From NCBI RefSeq assembly GCF_900156685.1, contig NZ_FTOJ01000005.1, forward strand, positions 62,001-126,000: a stretch of DNA of 64,000 bases, given 5' to 3'. A model generated the notes under the pieces. That model searched no databases. It saw only the letters and a program-made list of their open reading frames with translations, and was not told the DNA's origin. The position numbers and the translations under genes were made by a program. This stretch comes from Chryseobacterium piscicola (GTDB taxonomy: Bacteria > Bacteroidota > Bacteroidia > Flavobacteriales > Weeksellaceae). Shown here piece after piece: positions 1 to 8,333 of this stretch (position 1 is the first letter of the stretch; each line of letters opens with the position of its first letter).

Positions 1-2
1 TA

Positions 3-491
3 GAAGTTCGTAATGCAGAAATGCCAGAGATGCTTCTAGGAATCGGTACCATTAAAAATGTACAGCAAGCCAAAGAATATTACATGGCAGGAGCTGATTT
101 CTTTATCAGTCCGGGTTTTGTGGCCGATGTTGCAGCATTTTTAATTCCGAAAGATGTGTTGTACAGTCCGGGTTGTATGACACCGACTGAAATTATCGCT
201 GCTGAAACTGCGGGGGTGACTTTCATTAAATTATTCCCTGGAAACGCTTTGGGACCAGGATTTATGAGTGCCATCAAAGATATATTCCCAAATCTGAAAT
301 TCATGCCGACAGGTGGAGTTGATACCACGAAAGAAAGTATTGACAGCTGGTTCAAGGCAGGTGTTTCTGCGGTGGGAATGGGAAGCAAGTTGGTAAGCAA
401 AGAATTGATGCTTGCGAAAGACTATGCAACGATAGAAAGTGAAACCAAAAAAGTGCTGGATATCATTCAGACTTTAAAACAAATAAATTGA
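3..491 (+). CDS. eda: KDPG/KHG aldolase, 5'-truncated by window edge
   Basis: Class I aldolase that splits 2-keto-3-deoxy-6-phosphogluconate into pyruvate and glyceraldehyde-3-phosphate, the last step of hexuronate breakdown. The frame is open to the window edge and the residues before the first ATG (position 21) still look like Eda, so the true start lies upstream; about 160 of the usual ~210 residues are present. Visible family motifs are GIGTIKN, the FISPGF strand, the Schiff-base lysine in TFIKLFPGNALG, and the phosphate-binding PTGGV and GMGSKLV segments. The transporter, uxaB and uxaA that follow fit this role. The stop overlaps a TTG that is not the likely start of the next gene. Confidence 0.93.
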   Translation, partial: EVRNAEMPEMLLGIGTIKNVQQAKEYYMAGADFFISPGFVADVAAFLIPKDVLYSPGCMTPTEIIAAETAGVTFIKLFPGNALGPGFMSAIKDIFPNLKFMPTGGVDTTKESIDSWFKAGVSAVGMGSKLVSKELMLAKDYATIESETKKVLDIIQTLKQIN

Positions 492-493
492 CT

Positions 494-2023
494 ATGAGTT
501 CAGTTAAATCTCTTAAGCCGACGCAATACAGATGGACGATTTGTCTGCTGTTATTCCTCGCCACTACAATCAATTATCTGGATCGTCAGGTTTTATCATT
601 AACGTGGAAGGATTTTATAGCACCAGAATTTCACTGGAATAACAATGATTACGGAAACATTACCGCATTATTCTCCATATTTTATGCAGTAGGTATGCTT
701 TTCGCAGGAAAGTTCGTAGATTTCATGGATACCAAAAAAGGTTTCCTCTGGGCAATCGGAGTTTGGTCTGTCGGTGCAGTTTTACACGCATTCTGTGGAA
801 TCGCAACTTCAGGAATCCTTACCGGAAACTGGGCAGCCGGTTTTCATGGTTCTAAAGAATTAATAGGAACAGTTTCCAACACTTCTGCCATCATCAGTAC
901 AAGTGTAACTTTATTCATTTTCGCACGTTTTGTATTGGCAATTGGTGAGGCAGGAAATTTCCCTGCTGCGATTAAAACTACAGCAGAATATTTTCCTAAA
1001 AAAGACAGAGCATTTTCTACAAGTATATGGAATGCAGGAGCAACAGTCGGAGCTTTGGCAGCACCGATTACCATCCCTTTTATTGCAAAATCAATGGGTT
1101 GGGAATGGGCATTTATCATCATTGGTGCATTAGGATTTGTGTGGATGGGACTTTGGATATTCGTCTACAAAAAGCCTCATTTACACAAGAGAGTTAACGA
1201 GCACGAATTAACGTATATCAATCAGGATCAGGACGATCTTCCGAATGAAGACATTTCAGTTCCGGAAAAAGTATTTACGTTTAAAGAATGTTTCAGTTAC
1301 AGACAAACTTGGGCTTTTGCCTTCGGAAAATTCATGACAGACGGTGTTTGGTGGTTCTTTTTATTCTGGACTCCGGCTTATTTAAGCTCAGTTTACGGAA
1401 TGGATTCCACACAAAGTGCATTGCCATTATTTGTATTGTATATGATTACTTTGCTGTCTATTATAGGCGGATGGCTGCCAAAATATTTTGTTGAAAAGAA
1501 AGGAATGAACGCTTACAACGGACGAATGAAAGCGATGTTGATTTTCGCATTTTTCCCACTGTTAGCACTTCTTGCACAGCCTTTAGGAACAGCAACGTAT
1601 TGGATTCCGGTTTTAATTATCGGTATTGCAGGAGCAGCTCACCAAGCGTGGTCAGCCAATATTTTCTCAACTGTAGGAGATATGTTCCCTAAAAAAGCCA
1701 TTGCAACCATCACAGGAATTGGCGGAATGGCAGGCGGAATTGGTTCATTCATTATTAATAAATCTTCAGGAGTTCTATTTGATCATGCACACAAAGCATG
1801 GTCAACAGTAGATGGGGTTCCTTTGTTGGAAAAATATCCTCAGTTTGTCAACAACCGTTTGCCAGATGATTTCTTTAAGCAGTTAGAAAAATCAGGAGCC
1901 GTAGTTTCAGACGGAATAGACAAAGGTTATATGATCATTTTCTCACTCTGCGCAGTCGCTTATTTGATTGCATGGGTAGTAATGAAAATGTTGGTTCCTA
2001 AGTATAAAGTGATTAGTAAGTAG
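494..2023 (+). CDS. exuT: MFS hexuronate transporter (ExuT-like)
   Basis: Major facilitator protein of about 509 residues, predicted to bring galacturonate/glucuronate into the cell with protons. The N-terminal LLFLATTINYLDRQVLSL segment is typical of the anion:cation symporter family that includes ExuT, and about 12 hydrophobic segments are spread along the chain. I chose ATG 494, two bases after the eda stop, over TTG 488, which overlaps that stop. Position between eda and uxaB supports hexuronate as substrate; the exact sugar acid is inferred. Its stop codon abuts a tandem 125-bp repeat array. Confidence 0.85.
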   Translation: MSSVKSLKPTQYRWTICLLLFLATTINYLDRQVLSLTWKDFIAPEFHWNNNDYGNITALFSIFYAVGMLFAGKFVDFMDTKKGFLWAIGVWSVGAVLHAFCGIATSGILTGNWAAGFHGSKELIGTVSNTSAIISTSVTLFIFARFVLAIGEAGNFPAAIKTTAEYFPKKDRAFSTSIWNAGATVGALAAPITIPFIAKSMGWEWAFIIIGALGFVWMGLWIFVYKKPHLHKRVNEHELTYINQDQDDLPNEDISVPEKVFTFKECFSYRQTWAFAFGKFMTDGVWWFFLFWTPAYLSSVYGMDSTQSALPLFVLYMITLLSIIGGWLPKYFVEKKGMNAYNGRMKAMLIFAFFPLLALLAQPLGTATYWIPVLIIGIAGAAHQAWSANIFSTVGDMFPKKAIATITGIGGMAGGIGSFIINKSSGVLFDHAHKAWSTVDGVPLLEKYPQFVNNRLPDDFFKQLEKSGAVVSDGIDKGYMIIFSLCAVAYLIAWVVMKMLVPKYKVISK

Positions 2024-2757
2024 AAATTTTCAAAGCATTTTTCTTTACCCCAACCCTAAAGGGAGGAAAAATGTCTTGAAAATTTCATCAAAATTACACC
2101 CTTTAGGGTCGGGGTAAATAATTTTGATGAAATTTTGTAAGAAAAAGTAAATTTTCAAAGCATTTTTCTTTACCCCAACCCTAAAGGGAGGAAAAATGTC
2201 TTGAAAATTTCATCAAAATTACTCGCTTTAGGGTCGGGGGAAATAATTTTGATGAAATTTTGTAAGAAAAAGTAAACCTTCAAAGCATTTTTCTTTACCC
2301 CAACCCTAAAGGGAGGAAAAATGTCTTGAAAATTTCATCAAAATTACTCGCTTTAGGGTCGGGGGAAATAATTTTGATGAAATTTTGTAAGAAAAAGTAA
2401 ACCTTCAAAGCATTTTTCTTTACCCCAACCCTAAAGGGAGGAAAAATGTCTTGAAAATTTCATCAAAATTAGACCCTTTAGGGTCGGGGAAAATAATTTT
2501 GATGAAATTTTGTAAGAAAAAGTAAATTTTCAAAGCATTTTTCTTTACCCCAACCCTAAAGGGAGGAAAAATGTCTTGAAAATTTCATCAAAATTAGACC
2601 CTTTAGGGTCGGGGTAAATAATTTTCATGAAATTTTGTAAGAAAAAGTAAACCTTCAAAGCATTTTTCTTTATCCCAACCCTAAAGGGAGGAAAAATGCC
2701 TTGAAAATTTCATCAAAATTACTCGCTTTAGGGTAGGGGGAAATAATTTTGATGAAA
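2024..2757. repeat. Six-copy 125-bp tandem repeat with interleaved inverted repeats
   Basis: Six head-to-tail copies start at 2024, 2149, 2274, 2399, 2524 and 2649, each 125 bp except the last, which is cut short. Copies are nearly identical, with a few substitutions mainly around the second G-rich arm. Each unit holds two inverted repeats in interleaved order. In copy 1 arm A is 2046-2063 and pairs with A' at 2099-2116; arm B is 2079-2096 and pairs with B' at 2119-2136. A:A' and B:B' cannot both form as simple hairpins, so the RNA or DNA could switch between them or form a pseudoknot. The array separates exuT from uxaB and holds no convincing gene. Confidence 0.97.
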
Positions 2758-2895
2758 AATTTACAAACTCTTATTTAAAATTAAGAAGTCGCACTCTTCG
2801 CTGAGTGAAACGCCTTTGCGAACTTAAAAATATACAGCATTTTGTCCAAAAAAATCTTTGCGGACTTTGCGTTAAAAAAAATCATCAACAAGAAG

Positions 2896-4359
2896 ATGGA
2901 AAATCAAACAAAACAAAAAATAAACCGCCAAAACAGCGGAATAGCTACAAAACTTCCAATCAAAATCGTACAATTTGGGGGAGGGAATTTCATGCGCGGA
3001 TTTACAGATTATGTAATTGATCAACTGAATAAACAAACTTCGTTTAATGGAGGAATTGTAAATTTACAGGCAACACAAAACGGCTCTATTCAGAAAATGG
3101 AGGAGCAGGATAATTTATACACTTTATTCTCAAGAGGAATTAAAAAAGGTGAAATTATCGATACCAAAACTCTTATTTCTGCGATTCAGAAGTCCATCAA
3201 TCCATACGCAGATTACGATGCTTTTTTAAATTTAGCAAAAGAAGAACAATTAGAATTTTTATTCTCAAATACAACCGAAACAGGTATTGCTTACGACGAA
3301 ACTGAAAGTACTTACGACGGTCCGCACAAAAATTTCCCAGCGAAAGTGGCGGTTTTACTTCACGAAAGATACAAGAATTTCAATGGAGCGGCAGACAAAG
3401 GGTTAAGAATTATTCCTTGCGAGCTGATTGAAGATAATGCGGTTGTTTTAAAAGGTATTATTTTACAATATGCAAAACTTTGGAATTTAGACCAAGGTTT
3501 TACAGAATGGGTTGAAAACAGCAATCACTTCCACAATACTTTGGTCGACAGAATCGTTCCGGGTTATCCTAAAGATGATGCGGCGATTTATGAAGATCAG
3601 TTGGATTATGAAGACCCGATGATGGTGGTTTCAGAAACATTCCTTTTATGGGTGATTCAGGGAGGTGAAGATTTAAAACAGAGAATTCCTTTCGATCAAA
3701 TCAACGAACAAATTTTGGTGGTGAATGATATTCAGCCATACCGTTTAAGAAAAGTGAGAATTTTGAATGGCGGACATACTTTGATGTTGGCTCCCGCAAT
3801 TTTAGCAGGAAAAGAATTGGTGAAAGAAGCCATTGATGATCAGTTTATCGGAACTTTTTTAAACGAATCTATATTTAACGAAGTCAATCAGACTTTAGGT
3901 TTAGAGGAAACTGAACTGAAAGAGTTTGCGGAAGAAGTTTTCGACAGATTCAGAAATCCTTTCATCAAGCACCATTTGGCAAGCATTGCTTTATATTTTG
4001 TTTCTAAATTTAAAGTAAGAGTCGTTCCGAGTTTGTTGACTTATGTTGAAAGAAATAATAAACTTCCGTTGAATTTAACGTTCTCTCTGGCAAGTTTAAT
4101 CAGATTCTATCAGGGAAGTTTAGGTGAAAAATCTCTTCCTCTGAATGACGAAGAAGCCATCGTCAACAGATTCAAAGAAATCTGGAAAAACGAAGATTAC
4201 GAAGTTGTTTCAGAGCAGGCATTGAGCGAAAAACTGTTCTGGGATACCGACCTTACACAGGTTGAAGGCTTGAAAGCTGCAGTAACAAAAGCATTGTACG
4301 AAATTGACCACAATGACATGGAAACTGCCTACAAAAATTTTATTCAATTTTATTCTTAA
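2896..4359 (+). CDS. uxaB: Tagaturonate reductase (altronate oxidoreductase)
   Basis: Reduces D-tagaturonate to D-altronate with NADH in the galacturonate branch. The 487-residue length matches UxaB of the long-chain mannitol dehydrogenase family. The N-terminal nucleotide-binding segment reads IVQFGGGNFMRGF, and the catalytic lysine-asparagine-histidine pattern is seen in KVRILNGGHT. ATG 2896 is preferred; the TTG at 2842 would add 18 unrelated residues drawn from the leader. It sits 6 bp before uxaA and after the tandem repeat array, so it may use its own promoter, though I see no clear -7 box. Confidence 0.93.
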   Translation: MENQTKQKINRQNSGIATKLPIKIVQFGGGNFMRGFTDYVIDQLNKQTSFNGGIVNLQATQNGSIQKMEEQDNLYTLFSRGIKKGEIIDTKTLISAIQKSINPYADYDAFLNLAKEEQLEFLFSNTTETGIAYDETESTYDGPHKNFPAKVAVLLHERYKNFNGAADKGLRIIPCELIEDNAVVLKGIILQYAKLWNLDQGFTEWVENSNHFHNTLVDRIVPGYPKDDAAIYEDQLDYEDPMMVVSETFLLWVIQGGEDLKQRIPFDQINEQILVVNDIQPYRLRKVRILNGGHTLMLAPAILAGKELVKEAIDDQFIGTFLNESIFNEVNQTLGLEETELKEFAEEVFDRFRNPFIKHHLASIALYFVSKFKVRVVPSLLTYVERNNKLPLNLTFSLASLIRFYQGSLGEKSLPLNDEEAIVNRFKEIWKNEDYEVVSEQALSEKLFWDTDLTQVEGLKAAVTKALYEIDHNDMETAYKNFIQFYS

Positions 4360-4365
4360 ACGATC

Positions 4366-5979
4366 ATGCAAAAGAAAGTACTGAAAGTAAATCCCAAAGA
4401 CAACGTTATTGTAGCGTTGATGGATTTACATGCCGGAGAATCGGTGCATCTAGACGGTACAGATTATACGATTCTTAAAGATATTAAAGCAAAACATAAA
4501 TTCGCTGCTGTAGATTTTGAGGATGGCGACCATATTTTGATGTATGGCGTAATCGTTGGGAAAGCCAATCAATCTATCAAACAAGGCGAAGTGATTACGA
4601 CTGAAAATGTAAAACACCAGAGTGCAAAAGTGGTTGGCAAAACCGAAACTTTAGGCTGGACGCCACCCAACGTAGACAAGTGGAAAGACCGTACTTTCAT
4701 GGGCTATCACCGTGAAGACGGACAGGTGGGAACCGAAAATGTCTGGCTTTTTTTCCCATTGGTATTCTGCGAAAACAAGAATATCGAAACACTGAAGGAT
4801 ATTTTTGAAAAAGAATTGCTTCACGATAAAGCCAGTAAACATCAGTTATTATTGCGTTCATTATTAAATGGCGGGGTAGCTGTTGAAGTTGAAAAAGAAC
4901 AAACGGATACAAGAATTTTTAAAAATATCGATGCAAGATTTATCACGCACCAAGGCGGTTGTGGCGGAATCCGTCAGGATGCGGAAGCTTTGGGAAGATT
5001 GTTTGCAGGATATGTCAACAACCCGAATGTTGCAGGAGCTACGGTTCTCAGCTTAGGCTGTCAGAATCTTCAGGTTCAGATTTTTATGGATGCTCTTCAC
5101 GCATTGGCTCCCAATAATAAAAAACAGATTGTTGTTTACGAACAGCAAAAATCGGGTACCATCGATGAAATGCTGACCGGCGTTATCAAAGATTCATACG
5201 AAGGCATTAAAAAAGCCAACGAAATAGAGAGAAAACCGGCATCCATTACCAAGCTGAACATTGGTTTGGAATGTGGTGGTTCAGATGGTTTCTCAGGAAT
5301 TTCTGCTAACCCTGTTTTGGGTGAAGTTTCAGATATTATGGCGACAGTGGGCGGAACAACCCTATTGGCCGAATTCCCGGAATTGTGTGGAGTAGAGCAG
5401 GAGCTGGTCAACCGTTGCATCAACGATGAAGACGGAGTAAAGTTCCTGAAACTGATGAAAGATTTTGAAGCCTCTGTGGTTGCGGCAGGTTCAGGTTTTG
5501 ATATGAATCCGTCTCCCGGAAACATCAAAGACGGCTTAATTACCGATGCCATGAAATCTGCAGGAGCTTCCAAAAAAGGTGGAGCTGCCCCAATTGTAGA
5601 AGTTCTCGATTTCACAGAATACGCCACAAAATCAGGTCTGAATCTTTTGTGCACTCCCGGAAATGATGCCGAATGTACAACGGCTTTAGTGGGTTCTGGT
5701 GCAACAGTGGTGCTTTTCACCACAGGTCTTGGAACTCCAATGGGAAATCCTATTTCGCCGGTTGTGAAGATTTCTTCCAACACGATTTTGGCAGAAAAAA
5801 TGTCAGACATTATCGATTTCAATGCAGGTACCGTCATTAGCGGAGAAAAAACAATTCCCGAAGCGGCAGACGAACTTCTGGAACTCATCATCAACGTAGC
5901 CAGCGGCGAAGTAAAAACCAAAGCGGACGTTCTTAATCAGAATGATTTCATTCCATGGAGACGAGGTGTCTCTCTGTAA
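4366..5979 (+). CDS. uxaA: Altronate dehydratase
   Basis: Dehydrates D-altronate to 2-keto-3-deoxygluconate. The chain has an N-terminal SAF-like domain (about residues 10-85) followed by the D-galactarate/altronate dehydratase core, with the QGGCGGIRQD and LGLECGGSDGF motifs and several conserved cysteines expected for its metal site. At 537 residues it is somewhat longer than enterobacterial UxaA. It lies 6 bp after uxaB and is followed by a clear terminator, so it ends the hexuronate operon. A 261-codon antisense frame inside it is a composition shadow. Confidence 0.94.
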   Translation: MQKKVLKVNPKDNVIVALMDLHAGESVHLDGTDYTILKDIKAKHKFAAVDFEDGDHILMYGVIVGKANQSIKQGEVITTENVKHQSAKVVGKTETLGWTPPNVDKWKDRTFMGYHREDGQVGTENVWLFFPLVFCENKNIETLKDIFEKELLHDKASKHQLLLRSLLNGGVAVEVEKEQTDTRIFKNIDARFITHQGGCGGIRQDAEALGRLFAGYVNNPNVAGATVLSLGCQNLQVQIFMDALHALAPNNKKQIVVYEQQKSGTIDEMLTGVIKDSYEGIKKANEIERKPASITKLNIGLECGGSDGFSGISANPVLGEVSDIMATVGGTTLLAEFPELCGVEQELVNRCINDEDGVKFLKLMKDFEASVVAAGSGFDMNPSPGNIKDGLITDAMKSAGASKKGGAAPIVEVLDFTEYATKSGLNLLCTPGNDAECTTALVGSGATVVLFTTGLGTPMGNPISPVVKISSNTILAEKMSDIIDFNAGTVISGEKTIPEAADELLELIINVASGEVKTKADVLNQNDFIPWRRGVSL

Positions 5980-6008
5980 TGGGTTAATTATATTAAATAT
6001 TAGGGTTG

Positions 6009-6047
6009 AAAATGCTTCTTGCTTCGGTGAGGAGCATTTTCTTTTTG
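6009..6047 (+). terminator. Terminator after uxaA
   Basis: A 14-bp stem, including G-U pairs, closes on a TTCG tetraloop (6009-6040) and is followed by CTTTTTG. It lies 30 bp after uxaA. Confidence 0.85.
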
Positions 6048-6058
6048 TAGATAGCGCC

Positions 6059-6116
6059 GAATTGCAATCCGTGCTTACAATTTATTATGTTTGAAGAAAG
6101 ACACGGATTACAAATC
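6059..6116. repeat. REP-like inverted repeat
   Basis: AATCCGTG at 6066-6073 pairs with CACGGATT at 6102-6109, and the outer flanks also match imperfectly. It lies in the 277-bp gap between uxaA and the phosphatase gene. Its role is unknown; it may be a dispersed palindromic element. Confidence 0.45.
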
Positions 6117-6256
6117 TGCGACATCGGGTAACTAAGTGTAGATTATTTCGCAGAAGAAAATAGGGTGAGGTGATCTTATGAGCTGATTTGTTTAGAGAAT
6201 GTTTACACTTTACCAAAAAGTTGTAGTTTCGCTTTACTAATTTAAATCTGAATTTA

Positions 6257-6850
6257 ATGAAGCCAAGTTATAAAAATAAAGTTCTGAGAAGAGTGTTTTT
6301 TCCTTTGCTCGTCGTGGGTCTTTCCGTTTTAGCATTTGTATTTTACCAGAAAAAAATACGTTATAATCTGGTAACGATTTCGGAAGATAAGGTTTATAAT
6401 TCGGGTGTTGTGCCGGCAGATAAATTGCCTGAGTTTGTAGAAGATTATAAAATAAAAACGATTGTAGATTTGCGGGATGGTTTGATGCAGACTGAATTAA
6501 ACCCCGAAAATAAAAACCAGGTAAATGCAGAAAAATCTGCTGCAGAAAAGATAGCGGGTGTGCATTATTTTAATCTTCCGACAGACCAAATCCCGGCGGA
6601 TAGCACGGTACAGAACTTTCTGAAAATAATGGATGATCCCCAAAATTATCCAGTTTTAATTCACTGTCATCATGGTGTTGGTCGATCGCGTTTATTCAGT
6701 TCAATTTACAGAATAGAGTACGAAAATTTCAGCAACGAAGATGCCAGAAATAATGCCCGTTTGTTTTGGGAATTAAGCAGTAATTTCTCAAAAAAATCGG
6801 ATAAAGGAATTTATCTTATGAATTATAAGAGGAGAGGAGCAAAGAAATAG
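6257..6850 (+). CDS. Membrane-anchored dual-specificity/tyrosine phosphatase-like protein
   Basis: A 197-residue cysteine phosphatase of the dual-specificity type. One N-terminal membrane segment (about residues 12-29, VFFPLLVVGLSVLAFVFY) is followed by a phosphatase domain. The domain carries an early IKTIVDLRDG strand motif and the P-loop HCHHGVGRSR, which supplies the catalytic cysteine and arginine. Substrate unknown; related bacterial enzymes act on protein or lipid phosphates. Its stop lies back to back with the stop of the convergent LacI gene. Confidence 0.8.
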   Translation: MKPSYKNKVLRRVFFPLLVVGLSVLAFVFYQKKIRYNLVTISEDKVYNSGVVPADKLPEFVEDYKIKTIVDLRDGLMQTELNPENKNQVNAEKSAAEKIAGVHYFNLPTDQIPADSTVQNFLKIMDDPQNYPVLIHCHHGVGRSRLFSSIYRIEYENFSNEDARNNARLFWELSSNFSKKSDKGIYLMNYKRRGAKK

Positions 6851-6860
6851 CTATTTCTTT
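6841..6860. repeat. Perfect 20-bp palindrome across two convergent stop codons
   Basis: Positions 6841-6860 read the same on both strands, and the two stop codons TAG/CTA meet at its centre. Both proteins therefore end in lysine-rich tails encoded by the same palindrome. Confidence 0.9.
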
Positions 6861-7879
6861 TTAGAAGATTTCCTTACACAAATCTGCGGCGCCAACACTA
6901 CTTTCTTTTCAATAGAAACTCCGGAAGAGTTATCTTTCACATGATCTATGAAAACCTGTGCAGCCATATTTCCCATCAGCAGAGGAGTTTGGTCCATCGA
7001 GCTCATCGGTAGTTCCATAAATTGGGTGAAGGGTTCATTAGAAAAACCGATAACTGCAACTTCCTGAGGGATTTTAATTTTACGTTTTTTTAATTCCTGA
7101 CATGCGCCTAAAGCAGCAAAATCACTGGCAGAAAATATTGCATCGGGAATTGATTTTCTGTCCCACAAAGTTTTTATAGCTTCAATTCCTGCATCAATAG
7201 AGCTTCCGGTGGAGATGATGTTTTCTTCCTTTACCTGAAATTTGTGATCAATTAAGGCTTGTTTGTATCCTTTCAGACGGTTTTGATAAATTTCAAGATT
7301 AAGATCTCCGGCAAAGTGACAGATGTTTTTGTAACCTTCATCAATTAAGTGTTCGGTTGCCATGTATCCGGCTTTATAATCATCTATTGTTACAGTGCTT
7401 ATCCCTGGAATGTCTTTTTTTCTATCAAAAAAAATGATGGGTGTATTGGAAGTAGTTAAAATATGTTCAATATGTTGTGTATCAACTGTTGTTCGGGAAA
7501 CAGACATGAAAATTCCGTCTACCTGAGCGTTGAGTAAAGTATTGAGATGCTTTTTTTCAGTTAAAACATCTTCATGACTTTGGCAAATGATGACGTGATA
7601 GCCGTGAAGGGAAAGTTCTTCTTCAATTCCGCGGATAACAGATGAGAAAAAGTTTGTATTGATATAAGGAACAATGATTCCAACGTTTTTTGTTTCCCCG
7701 CTTTTGAGAGCTTTGGCAAGATTGTTTTGCTTATAGTTCATCTCCTTAGCAGTTTTTACTACAAGCTCTTTGGTTGCTTGGCTTATTCTCGGATGGTTGT
7801 TTAATGCTCTTGAAACTGTTGCCACACTTACATTTAGCTTCTTCGATATATCATAGATCGTGGCGTTTTTTTTTGTCAT
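6851..7879 (-). CDS. LacI-family transcriptional regulator
   Basis: A 342-residue repressor-type protein with an N-terminal helix-turn-helix (ATIYDISKKLNVSVATVSRA, residues 6-25) and a hinge with NNLAKALKSGETKNVGIIVP. A periplasmic-binding-protein-like effector domain follows (DGIFMSVS, IFFDRKKDI, GYMATEHLIDEGY, AIFSASDFAALGA). It is the only regulator next to the hexuronate genes and probably responds to a hexuronate or related intermediate; this is inferred from position. No operator could be assigned within the window. Confidence 0.9.
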   Translation of the reverse strand: MTKKNATIYDISKKLNVSVATVSRALNNHPRISQATKELVVKTAKEMNYKQNNLAKALKSGETKNVGIIVPYINTNFFSSVIRGIEEELSLHGYHVIICQSHEDVLTEKKHLNTLLNAQVDGIFMSVSRTTVDTQHIEHILTTSNTPIIFFDRKKDIPGISTVTIDDYKAGYMATEHLIDEGYKNICHFAGDLNLEIYQNRLKGYKQALIDHKFQVKEENIISTGSSIDAGIEAIKTLWDRKSIPDAIFSASDFAALGACQELKKRKIKIPQEVAVIGFSNEPFTQFMELPMSSMDQTPLLMGNMAAQVFIDHVKDNSSGVSIEKKVVLAPQICVRKSSKKK

Positions 7880-8066
7880 GCGTATTCTGAAATAACGTTA
7901 ATTTTCCGTCAGTATTCGTTTTTGGAATAATGGCTAATTTAATCAAATTCTTCATATTGTAATGATTAATATTGAGCTGCGCAGTTATTTTTTTATTAAG
8001 GCTGATTTTAAAACCAATACAATGTCTTAACAAGATATTTCCTGAATTCAAAGGCCAAATTTTTAA

Positions 8067-8097
8067 TAAAAAAAGAGTATCGAAATATTCGATGCCT
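8067..8097 (-). terminator. Terminator-like hairpin after the transporter relic
   Basis: ATCGAA (8079-8084) pairs with TTCGAT (8088-8093), and on the minus strand a run of T follows. It lies about 30 bp past the stop of the sugar transporter relic, where a real gene end would have one. Confidence 0.5.
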
Positions 8098-8127
8098 TTA
8101 TAAACTAATTTTAAAACTAAAATATAT

Positions 8128-8187
8128 TTATTTTTCCCAAACTTTCTCTATTTCCTCATGAGATTTTTCTTTTGTTTCAGGAATCCG
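8128..8187 (-). pseudogene. C-terminal relic of an MFS sugar:proton symporter
   Basis: On the minus strand, 19 codons between two stops encode RIPETKEKSHEEIEKVWEK. This matches the hallmark C-terminal tail of sugar porters (PETKGKSLEEIE). No upstream frame continues the transporter, so only the very end of the gene survives, with a terminator-like hairpin still downstream. It sits upstream of and on the same strand as the LacI gene, as expected of a lost sugar-uptake gene. The call rests on one short motif. Confidence 0.5.
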
Positions 8188-8264
8188 TTATTAGGTTTAA
8201 GCTAAATGTAATAATTCTGTGCTTATAACCAAATATTTATGAAAAAAAAAGAATAAATTATTAT

Positions 8265-8303
8265 AAAAAATACGATAAATGCAAAAAAGACATTTATCGT
8301 ATT
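8265..8303 (-). terminator. Terminator after deoD
   Basis: A 13-bp stem (8269-8281 with 8291-8303) has a 9-nt loop and, on the minus strand, a T-rich tail. It lies 30 bp past the deoD stop. Confidence 0.8.
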
Positions 8304-8333
8304 ATAATTTTATTTTAAGTTATAAAAAATGAG

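Noticed and set aside
2024..2757. CRISPR array
   Set aside because: The copies are contiguous 125-bp tandem units without unique spacers, and no cas gene is nearby.
2842..2895. Earlier TTG start of uxaB
   Set aside because: The added residues come from the CTTTGCG leader words and do not belong to the enzyme family; ATG 2896 gives the expected length.
4651..4912. Short antisense frames inside uxaA
   Set aside because: They overlap the coding strand of a clear gene and have no start or composition support.
5136..5921. 261-codon antisense frame inside uxaA
   Set aside because: It overlaps a well-supported gene fully and has serine/proline-rich composition typical of a shadow frame.
7851..8051. 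66-codon minus-strand frame upstream of the LacI gene
   Set aside because: It overlaps the LacI start region and has no recognisable content.
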